Source: Tranzscheliella williamsii
Taxonomy: Eukaryota; Basidiomycota; Ustilaginomycetes; Ustilaginales; Ustilaginaceae
Length of the DNA stretch: 64,000 bases
Reading direction: 5' to 3'
Assembly (NCBI GenBank): GCA_023212725.1
Contig: JALBYF010000058.1
Location: forward strand, 1-64,000
The translations under genes and the position numbers were made by a program. The notes beneath the pieces were generated by a model. That model was given only the letters and a program-made list of their open reading frames with translations. It was not told where the DNA came from and did no database searches. Below are positions 58,970-64,000 of the stretch, piece after piece. Every line of letters begins with the position of its first letter. The stretch's first letter is position 1.

Positions 58970-61307
58970 AGCCGGAGTTGCTCCCCCTGCCTAGGCGTCG
59001 GCGAGCACGAAGTGCGAGCAAAAGCGGAGATCTGCCGTTGTAAATGCCAGATTTGCTTGGTATCGTCGCTCCAGCTATGGCACCGTACTGGATGAAACGC
59101 TGTTATCGAACGGCGAGCGAGAAGCTGAGCTGCTGGAGGTTGTGTTGTCAGATGTAGCAGTGAGGGTGGTAAGGCCCTCCGACGAAAGTCGAAGCAGGCT
59201 TCAAGATGAAAAGTGTCGGATGATGCAGAATGGTGTTCGAGTCGTATGGGAGCCAACGTTGTGGTAACAGGGAAGGCTATGAGACAAGGTGTGAAGCGTG
59301 GCGAGAAGGGAGGAGAAGTGCACAGGCGGGGAGAAACGGTAGGCAGAGAGGGTAATTGAGCCGGAGGAGAGAAGTTGATTCTACCCTGACTGACAAACGG
59401 ATGTAGACGCAGTTGGCCTCAAGGAAGCCTGCGCCGAACACAGACGAATGTGCTACGAACATACCGCTAAGGGCGGAAAGGTCCTGTACATTGCGATTCT
59501 GGGTGATGATGATTAGGGAAAGGAAAGAAGCGAAAAGGGTGCCTGCACGGATAGAGTTGAAGTGGCGAATGGGACAAGTGACAAGTGATGCATGCAGGAA
59601 GCGAGCAAGCGGCCAAGGGTCCCATTGAACAGGATCGACAAACGACACAAGTAGCCTTCGCTGTGAGTGCGGCTGGGCCGCTTGGCTGCTTTTCCCATTC
59701 AGAATACGTTATAGCTTCCCTGGTTCCTTCTGTTGTTGCCTCAATTGCATCACTCTGGATGTCCATTTCGCTGAGCTTGCTGATCACTCCTTGATGACAG
59801 TCGGTGCCGGCTTGTGACACTGAGTCACGCCGCGGACAGTATATTGTGATGGACGCTGCTAGCTCATTCAGCGTCGGAAGGCTCAGCGTCAGGACTGCCT
59901 CTATGTCAATCCAGTGCGGGTCTAAACGCCCTACTGGCACCACTTCTCCGAGGAAGTCGGAAACTAGCAATACACAATCTGCTTCTGAGCATCTGAAGCC
60001 TTATGCTGTTGGATGGATGGCGGAAGCGCCATTCCAGGTGATCTCATCGGGAGCCGTGACAATGAACTGGGCTGGGGTGGCTTTTCTGATACCGAGCACC
60101 AATCGAGGTAAGCCTGGCTGCTCGGCCAAGCGCCACCGGAACCAGTGCGCTACCTCGTTAAACGAAGCAGCGCTTTCTAACCTCCCTTGTACCGGAAATC
60201 CCAACAGCGAATCATCAGGCAGGGCAGCAGTCAGCCACGATGTGGAAGTGCATGGGCAGGGGAACCGACTCGGCGGTGAGGTAGGCCGCGGAGCAGGCTG
60301 GGAAGGGAAATGCACGAACGGATAAAACAACGCTGGGGGATCGAGACGGAAATGGATGTTTTTGTGATGCTGAAAGAGCGGGCTGGACAAGTTGTTCTAT
60401 GCAGGCAGCATCTACGTTCAACATGGCTAATTAGCGCGGAAGGTGGGTCCGACGAAGGGCTTAGTGACCCGACGAAGGGCTTAAGGATCTTGCGCTTTCT
60501 GGATGTCAGGCGAGGGTCTACGCAAGCCTGTGGCGCATTTGGATTACAGTGGTCTGCCTGAAAGGTGCGCCGCTCGCCTGATTTGAATTGCGCGAGTCGT
60601 TGGCGGAGCGGGAAAGTTGCGAAAGGCGGCCTCTATGATAGGCGAGACCGAATCTACCCACGGTGAGGCGACAAGAGGTGTTTTCGAAGGAGAAGGCCTG
60701 TGGTGCATCGGATGGACCATGTCAATCCTTGTTCTATGCTGCACTGCGGAACTTCAAACAGAAACACGCTTTCTAATGAAAACTGACCGACAAATACAGT
60801 TTTTCCTAGGTTTGACAGCTGCAGGCATTACCAGCCGGCCCCGAGCCGGTCGAAATAGTGCGAAGCGCGGCAAACCTTACACCACGGGTGTACTCTCACG
60901 CGTTTCTTCGCAGCAGGAGCGGTGTTGCGTACGCTCGTTTCCAGATGTCAGCGACAAGCTGCTGAGTCGCATCATGTCCGCATGACGGGCAACATCTACC
61001 ACTCACTCGAGCTTTCCATTGTCTCTTCTAGCCAACAAACCTTACTCAACGGTCCCTGAACATTTCCTCGCCGCCTCCCTTGATTCATGCAAGCAATGCG
61101 TATGGACTACGATTGCATGCCAGAGCGCTGAACCCATGTTAAGGTGGCTCGTCCACCTTGCATGTTAGAGCGGGTGGAATTTCTCTCGGGTCCGAAATGT
61201 GCGCTTGGCCGATCACGAAATTCGAGAAAGATAGCCTGGCTGGTTCTATGGTGCTGGCGGGGGCGGTGGGCGGTGGTTGCATCCTCACCGCACTGTCGAC
61301 CTTCAAG
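58970..61307. promoter_or_regulatory. Long divergent intergenic region (2.3 kb)
   Basis: Between the Ser/Pro/Gln-rich gene (minus) and the complex I subunit gene (plus). Short ORFs have no protein-like features and I found no plausible splice models. Long upstream regions are common for heavily regulated fungal genes, so most may belong to the minus-strand regulator, possibly including a long leader. Confidence 0.45.
60449..60483 (+). repeat. Direct repeat CCGACGAAGGGCTTA
   Basis: Two exact 15-base copies, 60449-60463 and 60469-60483, separated by GTGAC. Confidence 0.9.
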
Positions 61308-61752
61308 ATGGCCGCGCTTTTCTCGCCGTTGCGGAATGGGTACCGGTACATGGTGAGTGGACATGGTGCGGTGCGGTGCGCGAGGGGGAAAGGGGGCTGA
61401 CGTGTCTGGCTCTGTGCAGCAATATGCGGCGCACGAGCACCCGGTGGTGTTCTTCTCGCTGCTGATCGGGTCGGTTGGTAAGTGACTGCGTGGGGTGTGT
61501 GGGTGGTTGCCGTCTTGTGCTGTCGCTGACCCTTTGCCGCGTTCGCAGGGCCTATCGCGGTCGTTGCCGTGCCGCCCATCCGCAAGGCGTACGGCTGGAA
61601 GCCCGCCGAGAAGGTCCCCACCTCGTACCCGCGTAAGTCTCCCCCTCCGCTGCCGCCCCGCACGGTGCCCACTCTGACCACCCCCGCCTCGCCACCCCGC
61701 GCTAGTCCCAAACCGCCCGCGCAAGGAGATCACCGCGTATGACGACGAGTAG
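61308..61752 (+). CDS. NADH:ubiquinone oxidoreductase 9.5 kDa subunit (fungal NI9M, NDUFA3-like)
   Basis: 77-residue accessory subunit of mitochondrial complex I, rebuilt from four exons: 61308-61352, 61420-61477, 61549-61632 and 61706-61752. All donors are GTGAGT or GTAAGT, acceptors CAG or TAG, with CTGAC branch sites, and phases agree. The N-terminus MAALFSPLRNGYRYM and the following QYAAHEHPVVFFSLLIGSVG carry the single membrane helix. The matrix-side tail has VPPIRKAYGW, VPTSYPLPNRPRKEITAYDD and ends in a conserved YDDE. The pattern F-x-P-L-R-x-x-R-Y, AHE-x-P-x-x-F-x-S, GP and P-x-x-YP matches the fungal 9.5 kDa subunit. Earlier in-frame ATGs (61158 and 61250) would add residues that do not fit. 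Confidence 0.9.
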
Positions 61753-62056
61753 CCCACAGATCATCGCCCCTACCCGCCAATCCCATCACCCTCTCCAAGC
61801 GACTCGATGCAGTGTGTGCAGGTGCACGTGCGCCATACCCAGCCAGGCCCCGACAATGGCAGGCGAAAATCGTCAGCGATACAGCGCAGGCAGGAAGCAG
61901 ACAATCTATTGCAGAGCGCCGGAGCGCAGCGGACGGGAACATGCAGGGCGGGTTGGTTACGAAAGGAGACGCAGAGCGCCACAGGCCGGGAAGCAGAACG
62001 TGTATGGCAATGAGCCTGTACTGGCGGGTTGAGGCACGGTGGGCAGCGGGCAGAGC
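61753..62056. other. Convergent intergenic region
   Basis: 3' flanks of the complex I subunit gene and the Sec14-like gene. No features recognised. Confidence 0.5.
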
Positions 62057-63556
62057 TCAGTGTGGCGCGGTGCGGACGAGGCGCTGGTCCCACGGCCCGG
62101 CGTCGCTCTTGGCGCAGCCGTTGCTGGCGGCACAAGTGCAGTCGCCGCCGAGCGCAGACGGCCAGTCCTCCTTGCGGACGTACTTGTAGATGAGCGGGTG
62201 GAAGTCGGCGCCGGCGATGTCGATCTTCTCGACCGTGGCGAGCGGCAGCCAGCCCTTGACCCAGCTCCAGATGGTGCTGAACATGTAGGGTGCATTGATG
62301 ATCTGCACTCGGCCCGAGAGCTCAGGAAAGTTGTTGTCGAGGATGTAGAGGAGCTGCTGCAGCTGGCCCTTCATTGACCAGAACGTGGACAGCCCGAGCC
62401 CGGCAAGGTTGACGACCATCATGTTGTCGTCCACCCACCGCCCGCTCGCCACCGTACACGCCTCGTACCGGTGTCGCACCGCCAGCTCCAGCGTCACTGC
62501 AAAGTTCTGGATCACGCGTTCCGGCGTCGTCTTTTTGAAAACATTGGTGACGTCCATGTTGCCCAGATCCTGAATAAAGATCGGCCGCCCGAGCTTATCC
62601 GCCTTGTGGAAATACATGCACCAGCCGTGCGATGCCACCTCGTCGCGCTCCTCAAACTCAAAGTCCCGAACCAGCTTGTCCAGCTCGATCTCCTTCTTCC
62701 ACGCCTCCGCCTTGAGGTACATGGTACGTGCCGCCTGCACATCAAAGCTTCGCGCGCGTAGGAACCGTCTGTAGCCGGACGATATCAAAGGCCATCAAAG
62801 TGCGCTGTCAGAATTCGACTGGGGCAATTGCACATGCAACTAGTTTCCGCAGCAAGAACGGACAGCGCCGACTTACAGAAGCTGGGTCTCTTGATAGGAC
62901 GGCGGCAGCGCCTCTGGGTGGTCGAGCGCGCCGTCGTGACGCAAGAGATCGGTTAGCTCATGCAAGGCATTGGCCTGTGTTGGGGTGAGGTTTCCTGGGT
63001 GACCCGGAAGCGGCTTCTACGGTGCGATAAAGAGAAGGAGGGTGAGTACACTTAGCTGGCGTGGCAGAAACGGCGTCCATCTACGTACGGCGTCCGGATT
63101 CCGCAGGATCTTTTGTAGCGCCGAACGCTCGTTAATCTCTTCCGCGGTCTGGTGGTTAGAGGGAACATCATCGTCGGTGGCCGAGAGGCTGGCTCGGCGC
63201 GGCGTGGGAAGCGAGCGTCCGTGCTGTTGAGGGGTAGCTTCCTGGGCGGGATCGCCAAGGGGCCGTTCCGAGGGGGTCGAGGCGTCGCCGCGCCCCGAGA
63301 GGGAGGTGAGGTGGTCAGCGCCCGAGTCGGTGCCGGGCTGGTGCAGTGCTTCGGTCATTGCCTTGCTTGAAGAGCGCGTGGAGGACCCGGACGACTCCTT
63401 CAGCGGCGACACAGAGTAGGACTCCGGGTCGGAACGCTTGTCAGCGGCGCTTGCACTGGCCATGCCTTGAGACCCCTGCGCACCCCACGTGGCGTGGCGG
63501 TTCGAAGTGGGCGTGCTTGGCTCCTCCGAAGTGGAAGATGTCGACGATTCAGGCAT
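62057..63556 (-). CDS. Sec14-like CRAL-TRIO lipid-transfer protein
   Basis: 439-residue phosphatidylinositol-transfer-type protein from three exons: 63089-63556, 62877-63016 and 62057-62768. Donors are GTACGT and GTAAGT, acceptors TAG and CAG, and phases agree. A Ser/Thr-rich disordered N-terminus (~140 residues, MPESSTSSTSEEPS) precedes the CRAL-TRIO N-terminal helices (GNLTPTQANALHELTDLLRH, then ETQLLRFLRARSFDVQAA, which reads through exons 2 and 3). The lipid-binding domain contains MYFHKADKLGRPIFIQDLGN, LDNNFPELSGRVQIINAP and MFSTIWSWVKGWLPL, all Sec14 hallmarks. The C-terminus is short and Cys-containing (GGDCTCAASNGCAKSDAG). The frame opens at a TTG (63691), and the first ATG in it is 63556. 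Role: PI/PC exchange, coordinating Golgi or plasma-membrane lipid signalling, inferred from family. Confidence 0.88.
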
Positions 63557-64000
63557 GACTGATATAGAAGAGACGAAGCGTCGCAACAAAGACGATTGCT
63601 GTCCTTGTATCTCCCTGCTCTTCGTTGATCGCTCTACTGCAGGAAACGGTGTCGAGGTAATGATGAGCGGGACGACAGCCACCCTCGCCAATCCGAAGCG
63701 TCAATGAACCCTGAACACGAACAGGTCGGCTGAGCTGTGCCCGTAAGAGCCCACACTTACAACCCACGGCTGCGAACTGTGACTTCAATTTGTTCCATGG
63801 ACCGCCTATGCATATACATATCTTTTATCACGCCTCTGTGTTTTCTATTCGCCTCCACTTGATCTTATCGTGGGTGTGACATGTCGAGCCGCCCGTTTCG
63901 TTCTCGGGCGGCAAGTAAGCTCCGGTCATGATAAAACTGTGAGCACTGCATGGCCTCATCCTGCCTTGGCTTTACTGGACGATAAGCAAGCATATCGCAA
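63557..64000. other. Upstream region of the Sec14-like gene
   Basis: Promoter and leader side of the last gene. AT-rich runs such as TATGCATATACATATC (63808-63823) may be core promoter or belong to a gene to the right. No coding signal. Confidence 0.4.

Overview
The window looks like ordinary nuclear chromosome from a basidiomycete of the smut-fungus type (Ustilaginales, possibly Ustilaginaceae). This is inferred from gene content, a compact layout, many long single-exon genes, short introns with GTAAGT/GTGAGT donors, and a CTGAC branch-site motif in most introns. I cannot name the species. No rRNA, convincing tRNA, CRISPR array, transposon ORF or viral insertion was seen.

I support 24 protein genes. 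From left to right: a DHA1-type MFS transporter, then a gene-poor stretch holding one predicted secreted, cysteine-free protein (candidate effector), then a large Zn2Cys6 regulator. Next are a SETD6/Rkm4-like lysine methyltransferase, the TSC13 enoyl reductase, an intracellular GH20 hexosaminidase, MMS19, an AT-hook/SANTA-domain protein (candidate KNL2/M18BP1-type centromere factor), a small mitochondrial-type membrane protein, a molybdenum cofactor sulfurase with an unusual hydrophobic N-terminus, and an SppA-type S49 protease with a large internal insertion. The right half holds MIA40, a spliced coiled-coil protein, exocyst SEC6, a spliced second Zn2Cys6 regulator, a four-exon small protein, NAD+ synthetase QNS1, an MFS transporter, RPB3, UPF2, a prostaglandin-reductase-like oxidoreductase, a long Ser/Pro/Gln-rich putative regulator, the complex I 9.5 kDa subunit and a Sec14-like CRAL-TRIO protein.

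Most genes are housekeeping and scattered in function. There is no biosynthetic cluster. Several neighbours are divergently arranged and share short intergenic regions (GH20/MMS19, SANTA/TM protein, SppA/MIA40, small protein/QNS1, UPF2/oxidoreductase). Mitochondrial functions recur (MIA40, complex I subunit, probably the TM protein and SppA), but nothing shows that they are co-regulated.

Eight genes need splicing. I rebuilt their exons from reading phase, splice sites and family alignment from memory. No novel multi-gene system is evident. The leads most worth checking are the SANTA/AT-hook protein, the split SppA, the membrane-anchored MoCo sulfurase and the candidate effector.
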